In this document: one piece after another, positions 22,684 to 30,648 of the stretch
Numbering within the stretch: the first letter of the stretch is position 1
Layout: each line of letters opens with the position of its first letter
Source: a virus
DNA: 43,753 nucleotides
Strand: one strand, 5' to 3'
Virus record (IMG/VR): IMGVR_UViG_3300024255_000051
Coordinates: 1-43,753 of that record
Made by a program: the position numbers and the translations under genes
Notes under the pieces: model-generated
Told to the model about the DNA's origin: nothing
What the model saw: the letters and a program-made list of their open reading frames with translations, nothing else
Database searches by the model: none

Positions 22684-24005
22684 GCTTGATCCAATGCGCT
22701 TTGATAGTATTGCTCTTTGCCTATAGGACTTAAACTATTCCATATATCTTTCATGTCTTGAATATTTCCTGAATTGCTTGTACCTACGTCATCTCTAAAG
22801 ACTTGAAAACTAACTTCGTCAAGTAGGCCTTGATTATTTTGTAATGCATTCAATCTCTCTCTTCTTGATAAAGTAGATGTTTGTGAACTGTAGCTCGATA
22901 CAGTTGTATTTGTAATTGCACTACTACTATTTGAATTTGGGAATGTTGAGTTTATTGCTCCAAATATCAATTGATCTAAAATACCAGCTTGAATTCCTTG
23001 TCCTTCTGCACTATTAATTATATCTCCAACATTATCAAACTCTAAATTATTGGCTAATTCTATTGTATTTTTTATTGTAGCAATGGTTCCTAGGTCAAAT
23101 CTACCTGTTTCAATATCTCTAAATATTGACGTAAATCCATCTACTAAGCCGCCTCTTCCAAATATATTAGTGATTCGTCCGCCGCCGCCTTCAACAGTCA
23201 AAGGACTAGGTGTAACATCGTAATGAGATGGATTAGCAAATCCACTAGGATTATCTTGACTAGTAGTACCTCTTCCATATAATACAGATTCGTAAGCAAC
23301 TCGCATAGTATTAGTCATAAAATTACTTGCACTTTGTTCTACTCTATCATGCGCAAAAGTTTCTATTAATGGATTTACTAAAGTCATGCTAGTATATACA
23401 TTGTTTACGTTTGTGCTATGCAATTGATTAATTGTAATTGAATTAAAGAAAGGAACGTTATTAAATTTTCTTCTGTCTAAACCATGATTGTATGTATTTG
23501 CAAATTCGCCTTTGTAATGATTAACAGGAGAATTATTATAAGGCAAAGGAACACTTGTGTTAGGTTGTCCGTTACTAGTAGTGTTTGCATAGTTAGGATC
23601 TTGATAATACCATCTAAAATAACTTTCCCATAACAATGTTGTAAGTCCTGCATTATCATCATGGAACACAAATTCTACAGGATCGTAATTTACCTTTGTC
23701 TGTACAACTTTTTTTCTATTATACATATTCAAGGTAGATGTATCAAAAGTATACGAAGGCATTGAAGCTGATTCAACTAAAAGATTAAATTCGTTTTTTT
23801 GTAATTGATCGTATATACCTAATTCTAATAATGCAGTACGATTTACATCAAATACTACATGATAAAGAAACTTAACTTTGGGAGCAAGACGTAGATTATT
23901 CCTAATATACAATGCACTTGCATGTGCAAAATCTCCTAGGTTTCCTTTAGGATTTCCTAAAGCATTACTAAAGTTATCAAAATAATTTGTTATAAAACTG
24001 GCCAT
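22680..24005 (-). CDS. Tail-tube-fold baseplate protein (gp48/gp54-type candidate)
   Basis: 441 residues. The N-terminal two thirds have tail-tube hallmarks: LAPKVKFLYHVVFDVN, LLVESASMPSYTFDTSTLNMYNRKKVVQTKVNYDPVEFVFHDD, then LIETFAHDRVEQSASNFMTNTMRVAYESVLYG. Strands of this order form the gp19-like barrel that T4 also uses in the tube initiator gp54 and cap gp48. It is longer than tail tube gp19 (208 residues, next gene) and has a disordered Ser/Asn-rich tail. It is probably the tube-baseplate connector; which T4 gene it replaces is not clear. A GATAAATA octamer lies four bases before the ATG. Confidence 0.72.
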   Translation of the reverse strand: MASFITNYFDNFSNALGNPKGNLGDFAHASALYIRNNLRLAPKVKFLYHVVFDVNRTALLELGIYDQLQKNEFNLLVESASMPSYTFDTSTLNMYNRKKVVQTKVNYDPVEFVFHDDNAGLTTLLWESYFRWYYQDPNYANTTSNGQPNTSVPLPYNNSPVNHYKGEFANTYNHGLDRRKFNNVPFFNSITINQLHSTNVNNVYTSMTLVNPLIETFAHDRVEQSASNFMTNTMRVAYESVLYGRGTTSQDNPSGFANPSHYDVTPSPLTVEGGGGRITNIFGRGGLVDGFTSIFRDIETGRFDLGTIATIKNTIELANNLEFDNVGDIINSAEGQGIQAGILDQLIFGAINSTFPNSNSSSAITNTTVSSYSSQTSTLSRRERLNALQNNQGLLDEVSFQVFRDDVGTSNSGNIQDMKDIWNSLSPIGKEQYYQSALDQA

Positions 24006-24009
24006 ATTG

Positions 24010-24017
24010 TATTTATC
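24010..24017 (-). promoter_or_regulatory. Late promoter GATAAATA, leaderless spacing
   Basis: Octamer read leftwards, then CAAT and the ATG at 24005 (four-base gap). It follows a terminator at 24022-24049. Confidence 0.7.
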
Positions 24018-24021
24018 TCAT

Positions 24022-24049
24022 AAAAAAAAGGAGCATACGCTCCTTTTTT
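24022..24049. terminator. Bidirectional rho-independent terminator after gene 19
   Basis: Stem GGAGC/GCTCC with an ATAC-type loop, flanked by a run of A on the left and T on the right, so both strands show a stem followed by a uridine run. It closes the gene 18-19 unit just before the promoter of the next gene. Confidence 0.85.
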
Positions 24050-24072
24050 AATTAGGCAATCTCTAAAGTATT

Positions 24073-24699
24073 TTAGCTTCCGCCACCGGTTACTAACGTA
24101 CTTGTGTTTCTAGGAACTGCTGAGCCTACGCCTGTTCCTATTGGTGATTGAATTGCGTTGTCATACTGTATTGTTAATGCAACTTGTACAGCATCGTTGT
24201 TGGCATAGTTAAGTGTTCCATAATCAACGTTTGTTAAGAAACAACCATATAGTTCCCATGTTTCTAAAACGTTTGGAGTATTCACACCATTACCGCCATC
24301 TAATATTTCTATTCTTTGAGTAAATTTATAATCAATGCCAGAAGCAGCACTTGACTGTTCAAAGAAATCAAATTGTTTCTGTAGTTGTTCGCCAACTAGT
24401 TTTTGCACATTACCGTTTACATCATCTCTTAGTGTAACGTTTACTGTGTCCCAAGTGTGTTTACCTGCCAAATATACTTTTGAATTATATACGTCAAGTA
24501 CCATCGGATCAAAACTTAGTGTAGGGCGTGTTGCTTCTACTACCTGTTTTGTCAATTCTTGAGTTTCAGCACTTACACCAAAATTTTCTAGCGTAATTCT
24601 AAAACGATATGATAGTTTTGGCATTAGCAAGCCTTGGCTATTTGCACTATTATCGTTTGCTAACGGTACCGAAATTTTTGTTAATGTTGAGATTGCCAT
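24073..24699 (-). CDS. 19: Tail tube protein gp19
   Basis: 208 residues (T4 gp19 163). LSYRFRITLENFG at the N-terminus, then VVEATRPTLSFDPMVLDVYNSKVYLAGKHTWDTVNVTLRDD, and the late GCFLTNVDYGTLNYANNDAVQVALTIQYDNA are typical of the contractile tail tube barrel. It polymerises on the baseplate to form the DNA channel inside the sheath. The ATG is preceded by an AAGGAGAA ribosome site and a late octamer 24 bases upstream. The short C-terminal Thr/Ser/Gly tail is extra. Confidence 0.92.
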   Translation of the reverse strand: MAISTLTKISVPLANDNSANSQGLLMPKLSYRFRITLENFGVSAETQELTKQVVEATRPTLSFDPMVLDVYNSKVYLAGKHTWDTVNVTLRDDVNGNVQKLVGEQLQKQFDFFEQSSAASGIDYKFTQRIEILDGGNGVNTPNVLETWELYGCFLTNVDYGTLNYANNDAVQVALTIQYDNAIQSPIGTGVGSAVPRNTSTLVTGGGS

Positions 24700-24723
24700 C
24701 TACTATTCTCCTTAATACATATG

Positions 24724-24731
24724 TATTTATC
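24724..24731 (-). promoter_or_regulatory. Late promoter GATAAATA, with leader
   Basis: Octamer read leftwards, 24 bases before the gene 19 ATG, with AAGGAGAA between. It allows the abundant tube protein to be made apart from sheath read-through. Confidence 0.8.
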
Positions 24732-24736
24732 TAATT

Positions 24737-24758
24737 GGGGCCAAGTTTCCTTGACCCC
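24737..24758. terminator. GNRA hairpin between genes 18 and 19
   Basis: Nine-pair stem GGGGTCAAG/CTTGGCCCC with a GAAA tetraloop read leftwards (one G-U pair). The leftward transcript has no U-run after it, while the rightward one has TATTTTTTAT. It may act as an mRNA-end or processing stem for gene 18 and as a terminator for antisense transcription. Confidence 0.6.
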
Positions 24759-24764
24759 TATTTT

Positions 24765-27700
24765 TTATAGACCTGCGATCTCGCCTGTGTTTTTAATACG
24801 CAACGGAATATATATAAATTCAATTGCTTTTACAGGTTCGATAGCTATATCTACATATAGCTCATTTCTATCAATTCTTGCTGGTGTGTTGTTAGTTTCA
24901 TCACACACAACTAAGAAGTCATATAGTGCTCTAAGTCCAACTAATTCTACCATTAAACTTTCTACTTGCTGCTTGATTTCATCACGGGTGATTTTATCAT
25001 TTGGTTCAAATAGATAAGGTTTGGCAAGTTGATTTAACTGACTACGTAAGTAAACAACTAGTCTTGCAACATTAACTCTATCTAATGCACTTGCATTTTT
25101 AGCACGAGTTTTTTGTCCAAATACAACTAATCCTGCACCATTTAAGAAAGTAATCGGATTAACATTGTTTCTATACAATGTATCACGCTGACCTTCGTTT
25201 AGTGCAATACTTACAAATTCGTCCTCGGCATTTATGTAACCTACACTAGAAGCATTTGTTACTCCGCCGCGTCTTGTACCTGCTGGTGCAAACCATGGAT
25301 AAGCAACTTGGTCATTAAGTGCAAATGTACGTAGTACCATATGCGATGCTGGAACAACAACATTGTTACCTGTGTTATCACTTGTAAGTCCACTTGGATA
25401 ATAAACACCTAAGTATTCATCGCTTGTTACAAGACCGTCATCGTTATCTTCAACTGCTAGTTGTTGGTTAGTTGCCCAATTTTCTAAGCTAGTTGCGTCT
25501 GGTGTTAGTCTCATTGGACTATCTCCAACTACAAATGCAGTTAGTCCTCTATCAAAGTTTAGAGTAATCATTTCGCCTATTAGCTCAGAATATCCTGGGC
25601 AAGCAATTAAGTTAAATGTTCTTGACTCGTCATCTCTAATATCTTGGTTACTATTCATTAATGATTGTAAAGCCTGCGTTACAACTTTACGCTGTGCTGA
25701 TCTGCCAAATGTTCCGCTACCGTCTGCTTGATTACCTGATTCAGTAACCCAACGGTGTGGATAATAACTAGACATATCTTGATCGCCAAAACGTGTGTTC
25801 TTAGCTGTTAGATCAATGTAGTTACGCTCAAAACGTCTTACATTAAATCCACTTCTACGTAAATTCCATAGCAACATACCTTTTGGATAAAGTGCAGGAT
25901 CTGGTGCATCTGGGTCTAAATAATTACTTGAATTTAAATCTTCGATGTCTGCTGCGGTTGCTGCGTCTGCGCCAGTTGTGTTATAACGTGCATCGGCAAA
26001 TAGTATGCCATTTTCAGTAGTTTGATCAGTACTATCTAACAATGTCCACTTTGATAGTGTTGCATTGTAAATGTACACTTGTGGATAATTTTCTAAGTCT
26101 GCTGTGCTAACCCAAATATCACCAGTAACTAAGTTACCACTATCAGAACGATCGCCGTTCTTAGGTTCTGTGGCACTTACAATAGGACCTTGCGAATCCG
26201 GTGAAGTGTTTGGATCAATGTTATAATATGGACTAGTTGAATGATTAATACCTACCCATGTAGTACCGTTATGAACAAGCATATCAACTTCGTCTATTGT
26301 ACTGCTGTACCATAGAGCACCATTCGCTGCAAGAGCAGTAGGCGCATCGTTGCTTGCACTATAAACTAAAGGTGACCATAAACTAATTACTAGTTTTTCA
26401 GGATCGCTATCTGTTTCACCTGGTTGCCAATATAAATTCTGTGTACCTGTTTTAGTAGTTGCATTATAAGGTGCAAACCCAGCGAATGTTAAAGCATTAT
26501 TAGTATCAGTAATTCTAATTTCGCCGCCTAGTGTATGAGAAATTGTTATTCTGTTTTGAGAATCTACACTTGCAACAACATTAGTAAATCCTGCTGCGTT
26601 AATTGCTGCTACTAATATTTGTGCGTCTGCTGTTTGTCCAGCTGCTGTAAATGAGATTGTTTTAGCAGAATCTAATGCTTCTTGTGATTTTAAACTTTCC
26701 TGAATTGTAATATTATAACTACCACCTGCAAATGTAGATGCTAATATTTTATTACTTGTAATTGATGCTGCACCGCCAGCACGTTTAACAAATATTTTGA
26801 AATTTGCTGTATTTGCAGTTTGTTCAAGAGCATTTGATTGAATGTAAACTGTACCTACTGGTATGTTTGCACCGCCGCCTGTTCTATCAAGTGCGTAAAT
26901 TGCCCCTTGATTGGTGTCATATATCGGAGAGCTTGTTCTATTCCAAATTTCAGTTTCACCATTAAATTGTTTTACTCTCCAATCTGCACCAAGGTTTGGT
27001 GTAGTTGTTTTAATCCAAACACTTCCGCTTGGACGAGTATCGCTATCATTTGTTTTGAATAATGGTACATCTGTGTGCTTACTAATTTGTGCTTTAGGAG
27101 CAAGATAGAAACCTTCGTCAATACCAGCTGCTGCCATTGGCTGACCTGCACCATCTACAATTTGTATCTGGTCACTACCGCTACGATCGTTTAAAATTAC
27201 TAATTTATTGTTTCTTGCTTCTGCTGAAACACCTGTGATACCTGCACCATTGATATCTGCTACCAAAGTAGTCAGTGTGTTACCAGACAATGTAATCTGA
27301 ACTGATTCTGCACTGTCTGAGCTTGCATTGATTACGAAAGTATCACCAATGGAACCTATTGTTGAAGAAATTGCAATTGAACCTGTTACAGAAGGAATAC
27401 TTCCGCTCCAGTCTGGATTGCCAACAATTACCCACGTATCGTCGACATTTTTATAATATATTTTAACAATGTTTGATGTTGTTACAACAGCATATTCGCC
27501 TTTTTGTCCTACCCAGCTTCCAGGGGCGGCAGTTGCATCTGCACCAATTAAATCTGTCTTGCTTGTGATAACACGAGGAGTTTTTGCTATAAATGTTTGA
27601 CCTGTTTCAGTTGTAGCTGCTGAAGCGTCCCATTCAAAAATTCCCCATTCTGTTGTTTGTGTATCTAACCACCATGTACCGTCTTCTGGATTTGCGGTTG

Positions 27701-28076
27701 TTGGTGTTGAGCTTGCGTTTAAACTATTTAAGTCTACGTCTGCTCTAACTACATATGCTCTATTGCTTACGCCTAGATAACTATATGCAGCTTGTAAACC
27801 ATATTCGTTTTGTTCACCGCCTTGTACAACATTATTGTTTACGTCAGTAACAAATGTTGGATCTCCAAATGTTTCTACCAGATCTCTCTGCGATGTCATC
27901 AGGTAAACCTTACCTGCGTTTGCTTTTAGTGTGCCAGGTGCAACTCCAGTGCCCCCGCCATTCAGCTTATTTTCAGCTGTTGCTACAAAAATAATTGGTG
28001 TTGTACCAGGTTCAGCTGGAGTATAGAAACTTTCGTCTATAACGCTAACCTGAACACCAGGTGATGTTAGTGCCAT
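24765..28076 (-). CDS. 18: Tail sheath protein gp18, enlarged
   Basis: 1103 residues (T4 gp18 659). Sheath landmarks at both ends: ALTSPGVQVSVIDESFYTP at the start, RDLVETFGDPTF and LQAAYSYLG-VSNRAYVVRA near 64-112; the C-terminal third (VFGQKTRAKNASALDRVNVARLVVYLRSQL, then IEPVKAIEFIYIPLRI) carries the subunit-linking core. The extra length lies at about 125-690. It holds four short Trp-rich units of the form GxxWxxT...W (near 133, 351, 586 and 652) and two copies of a flagellin-hook-like repeat (253-319 and 468-534). These likely sit on the outer sheath surface. Promoter GCTAAATA is 37 bases upstream and a GAGGAGAA ribosome site precedes the ATG. Confidence 0.93.
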   Translation of the reverse strand: MALTSPGVQVSVIDESFYTPAEPGTTPIIFVATAENKLNGGGTGVAPGTLKANAGKVYLMTSQRDLVETFGDPTFVTDVNNNVVQGGEQNEYGLQAAYSYLGVSNRAYVVRADVDLNSLNASSTPTTANPEDGTWWLDTQTTEWGIFEWDASAATTETGQTFIAKTPRVITSKTDLIGADATAAPGSWVGQKGEYAVVTTSNIVKIYYKNVDDTWVIVGNPDWSGSIPSVTGSIAISSTIGSIGDTFVINASSDSAESVQITLSGNTLTTLVADINGAGITGVSAEARNNKLVILNDRSGSDQIQIVDGAGQPMAAAGIDEGFYLAPKAQISKHTDVPLFKTNDSDTRPSGSVWIKTTTPNLGADWRVKQFNGETEIWNRTSSPIYDTNQGAIYALDRTGGGANIPVGTVYIQSNALEQTANTANFKIFVKRAGGAASITSNKILASTFAGGSYNITIQESLKSQEALDSAKTISFTAAGQTADAQILVAAINAAGFTNVVASVDSQNRITISHTLGGEIRITDTNNALTFAGFAPYNATTKTGTQNLYWQPGETDSDPEKLVISLWSPLVYSASNDAPTALAANGALWYSSTIDEVDMLVHNGTTWVGINHSTSPYYNIDPNTSPDSQGPIVSATEPKNGDRSDSGNLVTGDIWVSTADLENYPQVYIYNATLSKWTLLDSTDQTTENGILFADARYNTTGADAATAADIEDLNSSNYLDPDAPDPALYPKGMLLWNLRRSGFNVRRFERNYIDLTAKNTRFGDQDMSSYYPHRWVTESGNQADGSGTFGRSAQRKVVTQALQSLMNSNQDIRDDESRTFNLIACPGYSELIGEMITLNFDRGLTAFVVGDSPMRLTPDATSLENWATNQQLAVEDNDDGLVTSDEYLGVYYPSGLTSDNTGNNVVVPASHMVLRTFALNDQVAYPWFAPAGTRRGGVTNASSVGYINAEDEFVSIALNEGQRDTLYRNNVNPITFLNGAGLVVFGQKTRAKNASALDRVNVARLVVYLRSQLNQLAKPYLFEPNDKITRDEIKQQVESLMVELVGLRALYDFLVVCDETNNTPARIDRNELYVDIAIEPVKAIEFIYIPLRIKNTGEIAGL

Positions 28077-28113
28077 TTTGTTGTTCTCCTCATGGGTAAA
28101 TACTTTCTACTTG

Positions 28114-28121
28114 TATTTAGC
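28114..28121 (-). promoter_or_regulatory. Late promoter GCTAAATA, with leader
   Basis: Octamer variant read leftwards, 37 bases before the gene 18 ATG; GAGGAGAA lies between. The 89-base spacer between kinase gene and gene 18 holds nothing else I can call. Confidence 0.55.
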
Positions 28122-28165
28122 TTATCAGAGGAGAAACCAGGGGTTTTGAGTCTAAAAGTACGTGG

Positions 28166-28666
28166 TTAACGGTGCAAATAAGTTAGTAACTGATCTACAT
28201 TAAATTCTAAATTACTTAGTGTTGAATTGTTATCTATAGTGTAATCGGCCATCCAGTGAGTCAAGCTCATACTATCAATTCCTTCTGGAGGCAAGTGGTC
28301 ACTACGATCTACCCAAATACAATAATTAAAAACACCAGTATTTTTCATTGCAAAAAATTCTCTTTTGTTTCGTAATCCGCAGTATATATCGTGTTCTTTA
28401 AAAATCTCTCGACCTAAACGAGCTCCATCGACTTCATTATAATCACAAATAGCATTATACCATTCTGCACGATGGTTATGTCTATCTGCATAACATTCTT
28501 CTTCGGTAGCATAATTGTACTTGTTTTTTAGATTATTATAAATGAATAATTTTGAACAGAACTGACTACTGCTTTCAAAACTATAATTATATTTGTCTCT
28601 AAGTATTTCGCAGACAGTATCTTTGCCATGTCTGCCGTGGCCAATTACCAATAACTTTTTCTTCAT
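28166..28666 (-). CDS. 1: dNMP-kinase-like protein (gp1-like)
   Basis: 166 residues (T4 gp1 241). KLLVIGHGRHGKDTVCEIL is a P-loop (GHGRHGKD at 9-16), and CIWVDRSDHLPPEG plus YTIDNNSTLSNLEFNVDQLL match the distal Arg-containing and C-terminal parts of the T4-type deoxynucleoside monophosphate kinase. It would phosphorylate dNMPs for DNA synthesis. An early-type gene inside the late tail block is odd, and it has its own perfect sigma70-type promoter ending six bases before the ATG. Substrate is inferred from the family. Confidence 0.78.
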   Translation of the reverse strand: MKKKLLVIGHGRHGKDTVCEILRDKYNYSFESSSQFCSKLFIYNNLKNKYNYATEEECYADRHNHRAEWYNAICDYNEVDGARLGREIFKEHDIYCGLRNKREFFAMKNTGVFNYCIWVDRSDHLPPEGIDSMSLTHWMADYTIDNNSTLSNLEFNVDQLLTYLHR

Positions 28667-28672
28667 GTTTAA

Positions 28673-28701
28673 ATTATAATATAATTAGTAGTATTTGTCA
28701 A
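28673..28701 (-). promoter_or_regulatory. Perfect sigma70-consensus promoter of the kinase gene
   Basis: TTGACA (28696-28701) and TATAAT (28673-28678), read leftwards, with exactly 17 bases between: a full consensus match. Only six bases (TTAAAC) separate the -10 from the ATG at 28666, so transcription should begin at or next to the start codon, giving a leaderless early mRNA. The -35 overlaps the end of gene 13. Confidence 0.9.
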
Positions 28702-29456
28702 CCAATTAAGAAACCGTACCCTGTACCGCCTGCTAATGCTGTAGCTAATTCGTTGTCAAGTTTTTCCATTTCGCTTTGTGCTTCAGCTTTAAGAGAATCG
28801 CCATTGAGTGTTGTTCCGCCGCCTGGGCCTGCAATAGTTGAGAATTTACTACGTGCTTCTCCTAACATATATTTACAACTAGCTAGTGTATAATCTTTAC
28901 ACCACTGATTTGCTTTGTAATCTTTTAATATTTCAAAGTCTGGTCTATAGTTGTAACAATATAACAATGCTTCTTCATCAGCTCTTGGACGTTGTAATAT
29001 AGTTAATTTTTTTGTGCTTGTATTCCAAGTAAATTCAATAAAACTACCAAACATGCGTCCTACTAATTCTTGTTGTTGTGCAAAGAAATCATAAGTTGCA
29101 AGGCCGCCAATTCCTGAACCTGCTAACAAATACGTATTAGTGTATGCAAGATTAAAAGGTTCAAACAAACTACCGCCATCTGCACTGCCGCCCAATCTGC
29201 TGCCAACACTACGTCTATAAATTTTACGCACTTCGATTATTTCGTTTGGCAATGTATATACGTTTTTATCTTCTTCAAACCCAATTGTTATATAGCTTTC
29301 TTCAACAGCGTTTTCTGTTCGTTGGCGATATCTGTTTAGTGCCTTTTGTAGGGCAGTTTTATAATGTACAGGATCTAATTCAACATCGACCATTCCTCCG
29401 CCTAGGAAGGTTTCGACATAGTCGTATATTTCTTGATATGCAGTTACGTTACTCAT
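28698..29456 (-). CDS. 13: Neck protein gp13-like
   Basis: 252 residues (T4 gp13 309). VTAYQEIYDYVETFLGGGMVDVELDPVHYKTALQKALNRYRQRTENAVEESYITIGFEEDKNVYTLPNEIIEVRKIYRR holds the helix pair and the ITIGF/YTLPxEIxxV strand pattern of head-tail connector proteins of this class; PDFEILKDYKANQWCKDYTLASCKYMLGEARSKF follows. gp13 and gp14 form the neck that joins head and tail. Here gene 14 is divergent, on the other strand. A GATAAATA octamer is 16 bases upstream and GGAGAT is the ribosome site. Confidence 0.82.
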   Translation of the reverse strand: MSNVTAYQEIYDYVETFLGGGMVDVELDPVHYKTALQKALNRYRQRTENAVEESYITIGFEEDKNVYTLPNEIIEVRKIYRRSVGSRLGGSADGGSLFEPFNLAYTNTYLLAGSGIGGLATYDFFAQQQELVGRMFGSFIEFTWNTSTKKLTILQRPRADEEALLYCYNYRPDFEILKDYKANQWCKDYTLASCKYMLGEARSKFSTIAGPGGGTTLNGDSLKAEAQSEMEKLDNELATALAGGTGYGFLIG

Positions 29457-29472
29457 AGTTCATCTCCAATAG

Positions 29473-29488
29473 TATTTATCGATAAATA
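29473..29488. promoter_or_regulatory. Palindromic divergent late promoter (TATTTATCGATAAATA)
   Basis: A perfect 16-base palindrome made of two abutting GATAAATA octamers. The leftward one serves gene 13 (16 bases, with ribosome site) and the rightward one gene 14 (five bases, leaderless). Two polymerases can hardly occupy it together, so genes 13 and 14 would compete. Confidence 0.85.
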
Positions 29489-29493
29489 TACGT

Positions 29494-30648
29494 ATGCCAA
29501 AGCTAAGTTTATATAGACCACATAAGTCAAATGATTATACGTTTTTAGATAATTCTATTTACGAAATGTTCACGGTCGGCGGTACAGATTTTATGATACA
29601 TAAGTACATTGGGACAAAAAATCCTGATGCTGATGATGCTACTTCCGATCAACCACAATACGATGCAGTTAGTGAAACAAACATACAAGATTTATTGTTT
29701 CTTGAAAATAGAGATCGAAAGTATGATAAGGATGTGTACACATTACGTGGGCATTACAACGTACAGGATAATGATTTTGATTTAAGTCAATTTGGATTAT
29801 TTTTAAGCAACGATACATTATTCTTGACTGTACATATTAATAGTAGTGTAAAAACAATTGGTCGTAAACTAATGCCAGGAGACGTAATAGAATTGCCGCA
29901 TTTAATTGACGAATATGCAGCAAACGAATTAGATATTGCTTTAAAAAGATTTTATGTAATTGAAGACATTACTAGAGCAAGCGAAGGATTTAGCCAAACT
30001 TGGTATCCACATTTGTATAGAATAAAAGTAAAACAAATCTATGATGGACAAGAGTATAAGGATATCTTAGATTTACCAGCGGCAGAAGGTAGTGATAAAA
30101 CTCTTAGAGATGTTCTAAGTACTTTTGAAATTGAAATGCAAATAAACAATGCTGTTGTTCAACAGGCAAATGATGATATTAAATATGCAGGATATAGTAC
30201 TGAACAATTTTATACAGTACAAGTGGAAGATGACGGTAGCGTTAGTCTTGTTACTGTTGATACTAACGAAATTGATGTTTCAAATGGCATTGAAGCAGAT
30301 AGACTATTTCAAACGCCACTTGCAAGCGGCTACTTAGGATATCTTGTTGGAGACGGCATACCACCTAATGGAGCACCTTTTGGAGTTGGATCTACATTTC
30401 CACTTGTATCAGTTGAAGGTGATTATTTTTTACGTACAGATTTATTGCCTAATAGATTATTTAGATATAGCGGCAGTTCGTGGTCAAAGGTTGAAGATAA
30501 TGTACGAGCAGAACTTTCAAATACAGATACTAGAAATACCCAACTAGGAACATTTATTAACAACACTACAATAAACGAAATATCCGGTGAAGAAGTAGTT
30601 GAAAGACAAGCACTAAGTAAAGCTCTAAGAGCAAAGGCAGATAACTAA
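29494..30648 (+). CDS. 14: Neck protein gp14-like, extended
   Basis: 384 residues (T4 gp14 256). PKLSLYRPHKSNDYTFLDNSIYEMFTVGGTDFMIHKYIG, then IQDLLFLENRDRKYDKDVYTLRGHYNVQDNDFDLSQFGLFL and FYVIEDITRASEGFSQTWYPHLYRIK, is the gp14 core I know from marine T4-like phages. Residues about 270-345 (GDYFLRTDLLPNRLFRYSGSSW) add a surface-type Trp-rich unit also found in gp15 and gp18. It starts the plus-strand unit of 14, 15 and Nudix, five bases after a late octamer. Its stop overlaps the gene 15 ATG. Confidence 0.85.
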   Translation: MPKLSLYRPHKSNDYTFLDNSIYEMFTVGGTDFMIHKYIGTKNPDADDATSDQPQYDAVSETNIQDLLFLENRDRKYDKDVYTLRGHYNVQDNDFDLSQFGLFLSNDTLFLTVHINSSVKTIGRKLMPGDVIELPHLIDEYAANELDIALKRFYVIEDITRASEGFSQTWYPHLYRIKVKQIYDGQEYKDILDLPAAEGSDKTLRDVLSTFEIEMQINNAVVQQANDDIKYAGYSTEQFYTVQVEDDGSVSLVTVDTNEIDVSNGIEADRLFQTPLASGYLGYLVGDGIPPNGAPFGVGSTFPLVSVEGDYFLRTDLLPNRLFRYSGSSWSKVEDNVRAELSNTDTRNTQLGTFINNTTINEISGEEVVERQALSKALRAKADN

